64,000 nt of DNA from Pontibacter sp. G13 (lineage in GTDB: Bacteria > Bacteroidota > Bacteroidia > J057), in contig NZ_CP134696.1 in assembly GCF_031851795.1 (NCBI RefSeq), forward strand, positions 6,944,001-7,008,000. Reading direction: 5' to 3'. Below, piece after piece: positions 26,390 through 34,662 of this stretch. The notes beneath the pieces are model-generated. The model ran no database searches, had not been told where the DNA came from, and saw only the letters and a list, made by a program, of their open reading frames with translations. The stretch's first letter is position 1. Every line of letters starts with the position of its first letter. The position numbers and the translations under genes are program-made.

Positions 26390-27211
26390 ATGCCTACCTC
26401 CCCAACCTTCGACTATTCCCCGTGGACAGACCTAGAAATTGCCCAAGCTCTTGCACATGAGGATGATTATCTTCCAGAGGCCCTGGCTGCGCTTCAACAG
26501 GAAGCCACCCGGCGAAATTTGCCCGCTTCAATGCTGGAAGCGGCGTATCGAGACAAGGAACAAACCAAAGAGCAAGCCCAAAGGATCCTAGAAGCCCAAC
26601 GGCAAAAGCGGGAAGGTTATCGAAACCTGGTATTCGGCTGGATGAAGAACTATCCACCGCTCCTCAGTTGGTTGGTACTGGGTTGGGCGACAGTGGAGAT
26701 GCTGTCATTTTTTATAGGCTTGTTTTTTTCGGAGTGGACATTGGGGAAGCTTCTGGACCTCTGGAAAGTCAATGCTGAATATGTCTTGTACATCTTGGGA
26801 GTCTGGGGGGCTAACCTAGTCTTAGTTGGGGGGATCCTGATTGCTTTATTGAAGGGTAAGCGTTGGGGCTGGTGGCTGGGAGCGATACTCATGGGACTCA
26901 GCCTTGGAAGTACTGTCTCTCAAATTATCTCCCAATTGATGGGGTGGCAGATAGGCCTAGCTGGGGCTCCGATGCAGCAGACGTGGCTCCAGCATGCAGA
27001 GTTCTGGTCTGGTATATCGACCTCATTCGTCATTCAAGGGGCAACGCTCTTTCTTCTATGCACCAAACAAGTGCGGGACTATTTCTTGATCCCCCGGAAA
27101 AGGACCCTTTGGATTTTGCTGGTCCTCTTTCTAGCTACAGCTGTCCGGCTTTGGTTTGCCCATGATTTGTATACCAGCTATATGATGCATGTTCCGCCTC
27201 ATGTTGAGTAG
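26390..27211 (+). CDS. Membrane protein with cytoplasmic helical N-terminus
   Basis: 273 residues. The first 85 are hydrophilic and helical (DLEIAQALAHEDDYLPEAL, then an E/Q/K-rich coiled-coil-like run EQTKEQAQRILEAQRQKRE). About five membrane segments follow, including WLVLGWATVEMLSFFIGLFF, YILGVWGANLVLVGGILIAL and TLWILLVLFLATAVRLWF. Similar Bacteroidota membrane proteins are annotated only as hypothetical. The start ATG is the first in the frame. No transporter or enzyme motif is visible. The downstream 0.8 kb is nearly empty. Confidence 0.6.
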   Translation: MPTSPTFDYSPWTDLEIAQALAHEDDYLPEALAALQQEATRRNLPASMLEAAYRDKEQTKEQAQRILEAQRQKREGYRNLVFGWMKNYPPLLSWLVLGWATVEMLSFFIGLFFSEWTLGKLLDLWKVNAEYVLYILGVWGANLVLVGGILIALLKGKRWGWWLGAILMGLSLGSTVSQIISQLMGWQIGLAGAPMQQTWLQHAEFWSGISTSFVIQGATLFLLCTKQVRDYFLIPRKRTLWILLVLFLATAVRLWFAHDLYTSYMMHVPPHVE

Positions 27212-28007
27212 GCATCGGATGCATAGTTGAAGCTTGATTCGTCAGAAAACTCGTGTAAGGTCGTGTCCTTTGGAGAATGGATTTTCACTCGATCTTGGAC
27301 ATAAATGGGACCCTCTGTCTCCATTCGCGCATTTTTTTTCAATTTTTTTTGGAAAAAACTTAAAAAATTGAGGCATCAACCTAGGTCTTCGATTGTTGAC
27401 CGATCATGGAGAAGAGCCTATGTCTGATTCTGTGGTGCTAGTGCTCAAACTAAATATGTTAGAATGCGGATTGGTTTTTTCCATCTCTTTGAGCATTTCG
27501 GGGAGAACAAACGGGTTGACGGCTAGATCCACTTTGTGAGGGCCATGTTGATCCTTGGAGATAGGTCAAATATTCAATTTATTACTCAATAGCCTCAAAA
27601 GGCGGTTTTTTGCCTTTATCAAAGATCGATAGTTCATTGGGCTTAAACGATTCGGGGATTTCTTCCAATCTATTCAGATGAGATTTTCTCCCCCAAGACC
27701 TGAGGGAAATATCCTCAAAAATGCTATCCGAATATTCGTAATTAAAAGGGTTACATGTATTGCCTTAATCGAATTCTGAACCCGAAATTCCTTCCGTTAA
27801 ACAAGGTGAAATCAATTGTGAACTGGACGATCATGGTAACATGGAGTCGATTAAATCAATGGTGCACCATTGATTGTGAGGAGGTTTGGAGGGGAATCGA
27901 TAATGTGTACATTGGGTTCAATGGGATGTTCAACTCGGGCCTGCTTTAACATTTGAGTGGGTTTTCGGGTTCAAGATTTATACCTCTTAAACTCCAATAA
28001 TTTCACA
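27212..28007. other. AT-rich gene-poor stretch of 0.8 kb
   Basis: No convincing gene. Homopolymer runs stand out at 27332-27339 and 27343-27350 (eight T each) and 27353-27358 (six A). A small hairpin AAAGGC/GCCTTT lies at 27598-27617 with a T-rich loop. The base make-up is markedly richer in A+T than the flanking genes. A frame at 27755-27949 looks like chance. Confidence 0.5.
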
Positions 28008-28586
28008 ATGGGAAGGTATCGTGAAGACTTGAGAAATATGATGGGATTGGATTTGTTTCTCGCCAATCCCCAAAATCACACCACTTGCTATTCTTTTGAG
28101 AAAAAAGCCAGCCGCCACCCACTATCCGTCTGGGATTGGGCAGGTTCTACATTTTGGAGAACAGAGGAAATCGCCACCACCGATCGCCAAGTACTGCTCG
28201 AATATGCTGAGTTGTTCGGATGGAAGGTTGATTTGGATGAACTGCTTTCGATACCTCACGAGGCGCTCGTTTTGACCGATGCGGATCAAACGATCCAGTG
28301 GGTAAATGGAGGCTTTGAAACGATGACGGGATTTGAGGCTGACTACGCGCTTGGAAGATCTCCCAAATTTCTCCAAGGGCCTTCCACCAAGACGGCAACC
28401 AGACAGGATATCCGTACCAAATTATCTAATGGTGAGGTGTATGTAGGAGAAATCACCAACTACCGAAAATCTCAAGAATCATACATTTGTAAAGTGACTA
28501 TCACTCCCATTTTCAATCAGGAAGATCAACTCTCTCACTTTCTGGCATTAGAAATGGAGGGCAGGTCGCAGGCACATCTCAATTAG
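28008..28586 (+). CDS. PAS/LOV-like protein lacking the photoactive cysteine
   Basis: The frame opens at a GTG at 27957; the ATG at 28008 (MGRYREDLRNMMGLDLFLAN) is preferred, giving 192 residues. The N-terminal 80 residues are unrecognised. The C-terminal half is a PAS domain of LOV type: EALVLTDADQTIQWVNGGF, METMTGFEADYALG-like turn, then GRSPKFLQGPSTK and KVTITPIFNQEDQLSHFLALE. LOV photoreceptors carry GRNCRFLQ with the flavin-binding Cys at position four of that motif; here it is Pro (residue 119 of the ATG numbering). Light-driven adduct formation is therefore not expected, though flavin binding is possible. There is no effector domain; the output partner is unknown. Confidence 0.75.
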   Translation: MGRYREDLRNMMGLDLFLANPQNHTTCYSFEKKASRHPLSVWDWAGSTFWRTEEIATTDRQVLLEYAELFGWKVDLDELLSIPHEALVLTDADQTIQWVNGGFETMTGFEADYALGRSPKFLQGPSTKTATRQDIRTKLSNGEVYVGEITNYRKSQESYICKVTITPIFNQEDQLSHFLALEMEGRSQAHLN

Positions 28587-28612
28587 CTGTCCCTTGAATC
28601 ATGCATAGATCG

Positions 28613-28647
28613 AAACCCGCTAGATGGCTTTTGCTGCTAGCGGGTTT
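28613..28647 (+). terminator. Terminator-like hairpin after the PAS/LOV-like gene
   Basis: AAACCCGCTAG (28613-28623) and CTAGCGGGTTT (28637-28647) are perfectly complementary over 11 bp with a 13-nt loop. The T tract is short and broken, but this is the usual position and shape. Confidence 0.65.
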
Positions 28648-28704
28648 GTCGTTTGAGATGTGGAATTTGCAAGGGAGTTTTATCTTGATCCTAAAGACGA
28701 CCCC

Positions 28705-29544
28705 ATGCGATACATCCTTCTTATCCCTCTGATCTTATTGTGTGAGACCATCATGGCTCAAGGTTCTCGCCCGGAAGCACTTTCCCGTTTCGGGCATTCC
28801 CTCTATGAACTTATCGAGTTGCAAGCTCCTGTAGATCCTCGACTTGAAGAAGTCGCTGCCATCCATGAGGTTCGATCACTGAAGTATTTGGGGGATGAAC
28901 TCATTTTTGAGGTGGATATTCGATTGAATGAAACGGGACACATCTCCCGAAAATCCTACTTTGACGGAAAGGGGACCTTGGAGTCAGCGGTCGATTATGA
29001 GTATGACTCACTTGGGAGATTGATCTTTCGGAGAATTCATCTCCACAGTGATGGGCCTGATGGGTTGGAAACTTCCGATTATCTATATGACGAGCAGGGA
29101 AGAATCTCCCAAATCAAGGATTACAATGCTGCTGGGCTTTTCATATCTGAAACACTGGTTTTCTATGATTCAGCAGGTTTCCCGATTCGACTGCGAATGA
29201 CCGGGGAAGATGGTGCTCTTGTCGCCGAAGAAATTGGGGAGCTGGACCGGACCCAAAATTTGCTCCATTCAGAAGGCAGAAATGCGTCTGGGGAGGTATA
29301 TAACCCTCAAAAACGCTTTGTGGAATTTGGAGGTGCTTTGATGGTCGAAAATTCCAAGTTGCCCACGAATCCTCAGGGTGACATAGTTGGCAATCATTTG
29401 GGAACCTTCTGGTACGATTACGATCGGGACGGAAGATGGACGATCCGAAATGAATATCGGTTTTTAAAGAATGAACGAGTTCACTGGATCGAAACTAGAC
29501 GGGTTTACAACATGCGGGAGTCGCAGGGTTTTTCTGCGGAATGA
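28705..29544 (+). CDS. Secreted protein with RHS/YD-like strand repeats
   Basis: The frame is open from 28660; the ATG at 28705 (MRYILLIPLILLCETIMAQ) begins a clear signal peptide and is preferred (279 aa). The body has short YD/RHS-like units: YEYDSLGRLIFRRIHLHSDG, YLYDEQGRISQIKDYNAAG, and VFYDSAGFPIRLRMTGEDG, then WYDYDRDGRWTIRNEYRF. These are much fewer than in true RHS toxins and there is no C-terminal toxin. Such short arrays occur in exported Bacteroidota proteins of unknown role. No catalytic residue is apparent. Confidence 0.7.
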   Translation: MRYILLIPLILLCETIMAQGSRPEALSRFGHSLYELIELQAPVDPRLEEVAAIHEVRSLKYLGDELIFEVDIRLNETGHISRKSYFDGKGTLESAVDYEYDSLGRLIFRRIHLHSDGPDGLETSDYLYDEQGRISQIKDYNAAGLFISETLVFYDSAGFPIRLRMTGEDGALVAEEIGELDRTQNLLHSEGRNASGEVYNPQKRFVEFGGALMVENSKLPTNPQGDIVGNHLGTFWYDYDRDGRWTIRNEYRFLKNERVHWIETRRVYNMRESQGFSAE

Positions 29545-29576
29545 TTGGGGACGGATGATCTTTCGCGCTACCTTTG
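29545..29576 (+). promoter_or_regulatory. Bacteroidota-type promoter for the PhnA-like gene
   Basis: TACCTTTG (29569-29576) fits the TAnnTTTG element and a TTG (29545-29547) lies 21 bp upstream as the -33 element, the usual spacing. The TTG start codon of the next gene is about 50 bp downstream. Confidence 0.65.
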
Positions 29577-29626
29577 TTTCAGATTCCGGAATATGTAGGG
29601 GAATCTAATCCTAATGGAAGACGAAA

Positions 29627-30193
29627 TTGAATCAAGAACTTCTCACTCGAAGTGGATCTGCGTGCGAATTGTGTGGCAGTACAAAAGGAATTGCTAGCTG
29701 GGTGGTTGCCCCGAAAAGTGGCGATTCCATGGATGATATGATTGTCGCATGCCAAACGTGCCGAGCACAATTGGAGGCCCCCGAAACGATGGACCCCAAT
29801 CACTGGCGATGCCTCAATGACAGTATGTGGAGTGAAACTCCCGCGGTGCAAGTGGTGGCTTGGCGTGTCCTGAGCCGGCTCAGTGGGGAAGGGTGGCCCC
29901 AAGAATTGCTGGATATGCTGTACTTGGACGAAGAGACAGCCGCTTGGGCAATGAGCATCGAGGATGAGATGGAAGCTCAAGTTGAGCACAAGGATTCCAA
30001 CGGAGCCAAACTGGCTTCAGGCGATACCGTGGTTCTCATCAAGGATCTGAATGTCAAAGGAGCCAATTTTACCGCCAAACGCGGTACAGCGGTCCGAAAC
30101 ATCTCGCTCGTCCACGACAATCCCGATCAGATCGAAGGCCGGGTAAATGGGCAGCAGATCGTGATATTGACCCAATATGTGAAGAAAAACTAA
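29627..30193 (+). CDS. PhnA/YjdM-type zinc-ribbon protein, TTG start
   Basis: 188 residues. The start is TTG at 29627: the family begins with a residue pattern like this (xQELLTRSGSACELCGS), and the nearby ATG at 29614 is in another frame. GGAAG lies 7-11 bases upstream. The N-terminus has two zinc-ribbon pairs (CELCG and ACQTC). The C-terminal 65 residues are the PhnA beta-barrel-like domain (GDTVVLIKDLNVKGANFTAK, ending in QIVILTQYVKKN). Despite the name, family members are widespread and their link to phosphonate use is weak; several Bacteroidota carry it alone as here. Role unknown. Confidence 0.85.
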   Translation: MNQELLTRSGSACELCGSTKGIASWVVAPKSGDSMDDMIVACQTCRAQLEAPETMDPNHWRCLNDSMWSETPAVQVVAWRVLSRLSGEGWPQELLDMLYLDEETAAWAMSIEDEMEAQVEHKDSNGAKLASGDTVVLIKDLNVKGANFTAKRGTAVRNISLVHDNPDQIEGRVNGQQIVILTQYVKKN

Positions 30194-30269
30194 CCCCTCC
30201 CCGCTTTCCAACCTCCTTCTGGGGAGTCCATCATTGTGACCCGATTTTCAATCACAAACGCAATATTTC

Positions 30270-30641
30270 ATGAAATTTCTCGGCAATCTGATTTGGTTCA
30301 TTTTCGGCGGCATTTTCGTGGCGCTTGAATATGTTGTGGCAAGTATTCCTTTCTTCTTGTCCATTATCGGAATTCCGTTTGGTATTCAGGCCCTCAAAAT
30401 GGCCTCCCTTGCCCTTTGGCCATTTGGCAAGAAAATCGTGGAGCGCGAAACCCAGTCTGGCTGCCTGTTCACTTTGATGAATATCATCTGGTTTTTCATC
30501 GGAGGGATCTGGATTTGGCTGACGCATCTCTTGTTCGGCCTTTTGTTTGCCATTACCATCATCGGTATCCCGTTTGCCAATCAGCACTTCAAACTTGCGA
30601 AACTGGCATTTTCTCCCTTTGGCAAAGAGATCAGAGACTAG
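30270..30641 (+). CDS. YccF-family inner-membrane protein
   Basis: 123 residues made of two copies of the YccF unit: NLIWFIFGGIFVALEYVVAS with IIGIPFGIQALKMASLALWPFG, then NIIWFFIGGIWIWLTHLLFG with IIGIPFANQHFKLAKLAFSPFG. The repeated GIPF and PFG motifs and four hydrophobic segments are diagnostic. Function of the family is unknown; it is an integral membrane protein. It lies about 75 bp downstream of the PhnA-like gene on the same strand, and a terminator follows. Confidence 0.9.
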   Translation: MKFLGNLIWFIFGGIFVALEYVVASIPFFLSIIGIPFGIQALKMASLALWPFGKKIVERETQSGCLFTLMNIIWFFIGGIWIWLTHLLFGLLFAITIIGIPFANQHFKLAKLAFSPFGKEIRD

Positions 30642-30662
30642 CCAATCCTCAGAATATGCATG

Positions 30663-30696
30663 GCCCAATCCTCGAAGTTCGGAGATTGGGCTTTTT
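30663..30696 (+). terminator. Rho-independent terminator after the YccF gene
   Basis: GCCCAATC (30663-30670) and GATTGGGC (30684-30691) form a perfect 8-bp stem, followed by TTTTT. Confidence 0.85.
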
Positions 30697-30742
30697 GTTT
30701 GAGGATTAGCATATTGCCTAAGTCCGGCTGGTTCGGATTCAC

Positions 30743-31285
30743 ATGAAATTCATTGCTATGAAATCAAAAATCCGTATTGAAAAATTGGACGGTGCATTGC
30801 ATATCCGATACAGGTGGATGGTTCTGTCGTTGATGCCCCTCATGGTCGTCTTTACTTCTGTGTGTATCGGGATGCCTGCCTATTTGATGTACTTAGGCCA
30901 GCCGATCATGCCTGAATATGGCATCTGGGGCCAACGGGTGTTGTATTTCGTCATGGGATTTTGTCTGTATTTCACCTTGGTCTTCTTCTTCAACCGTAGC
31001 GATATCCATATCAATTCTGAGGAATTGACAATTCGGCATCTGCCTTTTCCCTGGATCAAAGGGAACAAGCGTTTGCCGGTATCTGAAATCCATGACCTTG
31101 CTGTGAAAAGAAAGGTCACCAAATCCCGCGAAGGAACCCACGAGAAGTTCTACCTCATCGCCAAGCTGCAAAATGGCGAAACCTTCGAATTGCTTTCCAT
31201 CCCTAATCAGTCGCAGGAGGAAACCAAGCTTCTGGAAGAGACGCTGGACGAGTTTGTGCTAGACATCCGCAAAAATGAGGCATAG
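30743..31285 (+). CDS. Membrane protein with a PH-like cytoplasmic domain
   Basis: 180 residues. Two membrane segments near the N-terminus (WMVLSLMPLMVVFTSVCIGM and VLYFVMGFCLYFTLVFFF) are followed by a strand-rich domain: SDIHINSEELTIRHLPFPW, KRLPVSEIHDLAVKRKV, FYLIAKLQNGETFELLSIP. That strand order resembles the bacterial PH (YdjO/YvlB-like) domains that sit next to membrane helices. The match is by eye. The ATG at 30743 and that at 30758 both fit. It stands alone between terminator and next gene. Confidence 0.6.
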   Translation: MKFIAMKSKIRIEKLDGALHIRYRWMVLSLMPLMVVFTSVCIGMPAYLMYLGQPIMPEYGIWGQRVLYFVMGFCLYFTLVFFFNRSDIHINSEELTIRHLPFPWIKGNKRLPVSEIHDLAVKRKVTKSREGTHEKFYLIAKLQNGETFELLSIPNQSQEETKLLEETLDEFVLDIRKNEA

Positions 31286-31408
31286 AACAGCTGTACGGTT
31301 TTGCAACAGGTATGAATTTGAACTGGGTTATAGCTAGACAAGCCTGTGACCTCTGTGGGGAATTCGGTAAGTTCAGGTTCTTTTTGAATTCAAAATACAA
31401 TTTTAGCA

Positions 31409-32140
31409 ATGAAGTACCTGACTACTGCCTGTGCACTTTCGCTTGCCCTACTGCTGGGAGGATGTGGAGAGCCGGAACCGATTGAGCCAGATCCCGTGGA
31501 GGAGCCGATCGAGGAGCCTTGCACGAATCCTGCGGAATTCATCTTCGAAGAGGAGAACGGATTGGTGGTGATCGAAGCGGAGCAAAACTCTATCCCTCTG
31601 GGTTGGAAGCTACAGACGAGCATCGAAGGCCATACGGGAGAAGGCTACATCACCTGGATTGGTGGGGACAAATTTGGGGAGCCCGGGAGTGGATTGCTGC
31701 GCTACAAAATCGATCTAAAGCAGACTGGCCGATACCGATTTATGTGGCGATCTCGAATCACCCACGGCAACAACAATACCGAGGCCAATGATGCCTGGTT
31801 GAAAATGTCCCGATCCGCGGACTTCTATGGAGAGAAAAACGGCGCACGCGTCTATCCCAAAGGTTCTGGAAAAACGCCCAATCCCAATGGGGCCGGAAAA
31901 GAAGGCTGGTTCAAGATCTACATGAATCAACTCAATCAGTGGGGTTGGCAGACGACCACCTCCGATCATGATCCACACCAAATCTATACACAGATCGATA
32001 CACCGGGTATTTACTTCATCGAAGTCTCCGGAAGATCCAACCATTTTGCCATAGACCGTATGGTCCTGACCCATGAAGACAATGCACCTTCGGAGGCTCA
32101 GGAAGCGACGTTGCCGGAAAGCAGCTACTATTGCAGATAG
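31409..32140 (+). CDS. Lipoprotein with CBM6/malectin-like carbohydrate-binding domain
   Basis: 243 residues. The N-terminus MKYLTTACALSLALLLGGC carries a strong lipobox (L-G-G-C19). A Glu/Pro-rich spacer (EPEPIEPDPVEEPIEEP) follows. The domain begins FEEENGLVVIEAEQNSIPLG and ends IYFIEVSGRSNHFAIDRMVLT, with TGRYRFMWRSRITHG between: this is the galactose-binding-like fold of family 6 and malectin-like modules found in polysaccharide systems. It is likely a surface or periplasmic glycan-binding protein. It is not next to the GH86 enzyme (25 kb away), but a role in the same pathway is possible. Exact CBM family is uncertain. Confidence 0.75.
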   Translation: MKYLTTACALSLALLLGGCGEPEPIEPDPVEEPIEEPCTNPAEFIFEEENGLVVIEAEQNSIPLGWKLQTSIEGHTGEGYITWIGGDKFGEPGSGLLRYKIDLKQTGRYRFMWRSRITHGNNNTEANDAWLKMSRSADFYGEKNGARVYPKGSGKTPNPNGAGKEGWFKIYMNQLNQWGWQTTTSDHDPHQIYTQIDTPGIYFIEVSGRSNHFAIDRMVLTHEDNAPSEAQEATLPESSYYCR

Positions 32141-32273
32141 GAACAATATTTGAGACCCTTCAGTTGGTGGACGATCATTGACTGCTAACCACCCAAAATG
32201 GAAAGTTCGCAATTGAATTCTATCTTCATTTGTGGACTTTCCGTTTATTGAGTTTCGAATGATGAGATAGGGA

Positions 32274-32747
32274 ATGAATCTTCATAAGCTAATCGCTGAC
32301 AAAGTAGGAGGGGTTTGGGAGGCAGTAAATGCCTATCGTGCAGATTACCCCATGGAGAATATACTGGCTGCCGACCGAGCCAAGCTGCTGGGTTCGGGAG
32401 AGGAGGAAGTGCCAGCCGAGTTTGTCAAGCCTCAACCCTTGATTCTGACTGACCAGCATCTGGTATACGGCAATTGGAAATTGTCGATTTTCGATATTGT
32501 CAAACTGGAAGTCGGCCTGACCAAGCGCACGTTTGGCATTAGCCAACTCGTGACCATTGAGACGCGAGCCGGAGATCAGGCCACCTTCAAAATGCACCAT
32601 AGTCCCGATTGGTACAATCAAGAAGAGATTACCACCGAAGTGTTCAATCCTGAGCTGAAGTGGTCTTGGATTCGATTTTTCATTCGTTGGATCTTGATAT
32701 TTGCCATTTTGGGGATTGTAGTATTGCGAGAAATGGGGCATATCTAG
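32274..32747 (+). CDS. Small membrane-anchored protein, function unknown
   Basis: 157 residues, soluble for the first 130 and ending in one membrane segment (FFIRWILIFAILGIVVL), so tail-anchored with the N-terminal domain in the cytoplasm. The soluble part has strand-rich blocks QPLILTDQHLVYGNWKLSIF and SQLVTIETRAGDQATFKMHHS, resembling the PH-like domains of other small membrane proteins, but it is not recognised. It is followed 32 bp later by the DinB-family gene. Confidence 0.55.
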   Translation: MNLHKLIADKVGGVWEAVNAYRADYPMENILAADRAKLLGSGEEEVPAEFVKPQPLILTDQHLVYGNWKLSIFDIVKLEVGLTKRTFGISQLVTIETRAGDQATFKMHHSPDWYNQEEITTEVFNPELKWSWIRFFIRWILIFAILGIVVLREMGHI

Positions 32748-32779
32748 CCTACCCGCGAATTGGCACATATATTCGCAGC

Positions 32780-33226
32780 ATGAAACATGCAGCTATCGGT
32801 AGGTTGAAAGGACACATTCAAGACCTGCCAGCCAACCTCCAATCATTCACGCCGGAATCCCTGCAAGAACCACGAGTTCCCGGCAAGTGGTCTCGTATTC
32901 AGATCGTCGGGCATTTGGTGGATTCTGCCACCCGAAATCTGATCAGGTTTCAGGAAGTCCAATTCCACCCAGCTCCCTACCGATTGACCCCATATCCACA
33001 GGAAGACCTCGTCCAAGCGAATTTCTATCAAGAGGCCTCTAAGGAGGATTTGTTGTCGCTTTGGGCTGCGCTGAATCAACAGATCGTTTTTGTACTGGAG
33101 CAATTGCCAGAGGAAGCGCTGAAATGGTCGATGGATATCGGTGAAGGTGAGATCAAGGACATGGATTTTTGGATCGAAGACTATGTAGGACATCTCGAGC
33201 ATCACCTCCAGCAGATTTTCGAGTAG
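32780..33226 (+). CDS. DinB-family metal-binding protein
   Basis: The frame is open earlier, but the ATG at 32780 (MKHAAIGRLKGHIQDLPANL) avoids overlap with the upstream gene and gives the usual length (148 aa). The DinB four-helix bundle signs are present: VGH45LVDSATRNLIRFQEV and VGH138LEHH142LQQI, the His triad that binds a divalent metal. The family includes thiol-dependent enzymes (bacillithiol and mycothiol transferases) and several of unknown function. Named for DNA-damage induction in Bacillus, but that is not evidence of the role here. Confidence 0.85.
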   Translation: MKHAAIGRLKGHIQDLPANLQSFTPESLQEPRVPGKWSRIQIVGHLVDSATRNLIRFQEVQFHPAPYRLTPYPQEDLVQANFYQEASKEDLLSLWAALNQQIVFVLEQLPEEALKWSMDIGEGEIKDMDFWIEDYVGHLEHHLQQIFE

Positions 33227-33276
33227 CCCTATTTGTCGCTTCTGTTTCAAAAGCTGCCCCGAACTTTTTCTTTTAC

Positions 33277-33316
33277 AAAAAAACCGCAGCCGTTTCCTGC
33301 ACGAAACGAACTGCGG
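33277..33316 (-). terminator. Rho-independent terminator of the nitrogen operon
   Basis: On the minus strand CCGCAG (33311-33316) and CTGCGG (33284-33289) form an outer stem and CGTTTC/GAAACG (33303-33308 with 33291-33296) an inner stem, followed by seven T residues (33277-33283 as A on +). It lies just past the amt stop. Confidence 0.85.
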
Positions 33317-33405
33317 ACGGAACCCTGGCATGGTGCACGCCATGCGCATCACCGAAGGGTGAGTTAGGGAATGTGGTTGGGGAGGCGAGCTCCCCTGTAT
33401 CAGGA

Positions 33406-34608
33406 TTAGGAAAAGCTGGTCTCTTGGTGGAGACTTTTGTCCATTCCTTCTATTTCGGAATTCTCATCAATACGACCTCCTTTGGTGATCAAGCAGGTAA
33501 GTTGGTAGAGGATAAATGTGCCCACGATGGAGAACACAATCGTCGCCAATACTGCAATGATTTGGGGGAGTACTTGTTCTGGATTGCCGTAGAGCAACCC
33601 TGCCGCACCATTGATGGCAGGATCGGCAAAGAACCCCGTCGCAATGGAACCCCAGATGCCCACCAGACCGTGGATTCCAAATGCGTCGAGGGTGTCGTCT
33701 ATTTTGAGTGATTTTTTCAATTTCACCACCGCAAAGAACCCAATCAGGCCAGAGGAAAGACCGATCGCCAATGCGCCTGCCGGGCCGACATATCCCGCTG
33801 CGGGAGTGATTCCCACCAATCCACTGATTACCCCGGAAGCAAGTCCAATCGTGGAAGGCTTGTTGGTGTCGATCCATTCCATGATGAGCCACACGATTCC
33901 GCCTGCACATGCAGCGAAGTTGGTCACCAAGAATGCATTCGCGGCTACTCCGTCGGCTGCCAACTGGCTCCCCGCGTTGAATCCAAACCAACCGAACCAT
34001 AGCAAGGCAGTTCCCAGAATCGTCAACTTGGTAGAAGATGGGTCATGAGATTGGTTGAATTTGCGTTTGCCGAGCAAAAGAGCCAGGACCAGACCCGCTA
34101 CCCCTGCATTGACGTGAATGACCGTACCACCGGCAAAGTCAAGCTCGCCCATATCGCTGAGGAGTCCGCCACCCCAGATCATTCTGACAAGTGGTGCATA
34201 GACCAGCAAGACCCACAAGGAAGAGAAGATGATCCAGGTAGAAAATTTGATTCGTTCTACGACAGATCCGCTAATAATGGCGACTGCGATTGCAGCGAAC
34301 ATGCCTTGGAACGTAGCAAAGAGCAACTCGGGAATTGTACCGCTGAGATCATTGATGCCGATTCCGGCGAGAAATGCGTGATCAAGGTTTCCGAATACCG
34401 CATTTCCTCCCTCGCTGAAAGCAATCGAGTACCCAGCTACAATCCACATGATGGTTGCGGTACAGAATGAGACAAAGCTCATCCCAACCGTATTGATGAC
34501 GTTTTTCTTGTTTGAAAGGCCTCCGTAAAAAAGGGCCAATCCAGCAGGTGTCATGAGCATAACCATGGCCGTAGCGACCAAAATCCAGGCAGTGTCTCCA
34601 GTGTTCAT
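33406..34608 (-). CDS. amt: Ammonium transporter Amt
   Basis: 400 residues. The N-terminus MNTGDTAWILVATAMVMLMT is the start of the first membrane helix, with AGLALFYGGLSNKKNVINT next, as in Amt/MEP/Rh channels. The interior has the expected GGTVIHVNAGVAGLVLALLLG (with the pore His of the DxGHxxA-like block), TLLWFGWFGFNAGSQLAADG-type segments, and later DTLDAFGIHGLVGIWGSI with the second conserved pore His. About eleven helices fit. It takes in ammonium. It is the last gene of a leftward operon after glutamine synthetase and glutaminase. No PII (GlnK) gene follows, which is unusual for Amt. Confidence 0.95.
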   Translation of the reverse strand: MNTGDTAWILVATAMVMLMTPAGLALFYGGLSNKKNVINTVGMSFVSFCTATIMWIVAGYSIAFSEGGNAVFGNLDHAFLAGIGINDLSGTIPELLFATFQGMFAAIAVAIISGSVVERIKFSTWIIFSSLWVLLVYAPLVRMIWGGGLLSDMGELDFAGGTVIHVNAGVAGLVLALLLGKRKFNQSHDPSSTKLTILGTALLWFGWFGFNAGSQLAADGVAANAFLVTNFAACAGGIVWLIMEWIDTNKPSTIGLASGVISGLVGITPAAGYVGPAGALAIGLSSGLIGFFAVVKLKKSLKIDDTLDAFGIHGLVGIWGSIATGFFADPAINGAAGLLYGNPEQVLPQIIAVLATIVFSIVGTFILYQLTCLITKGGRIDENSEIEGMDKSLHQETSFS

Positions 34609-34662
34609 TTGTAAATAGTTGGAATCCGTGTAATGCGCTAGGAAGTGTAGGAGAGAGGTTGG

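Noticed and set aside
27755-27949. Frame of 64 residues in the gene-poor region
   Set aside because: No ribosome site, no family-like pattern and no clear start region; the stretch is AT-rich and chance frames are expected.
33337-33395. Palindromes GCATGG...CCATGC and GGGGAG...CTCCCC in the gap after the amt terminator
   Set aside because: Short GC-rich palindromes without a gene start or a second copy nearby; left as chance structure.
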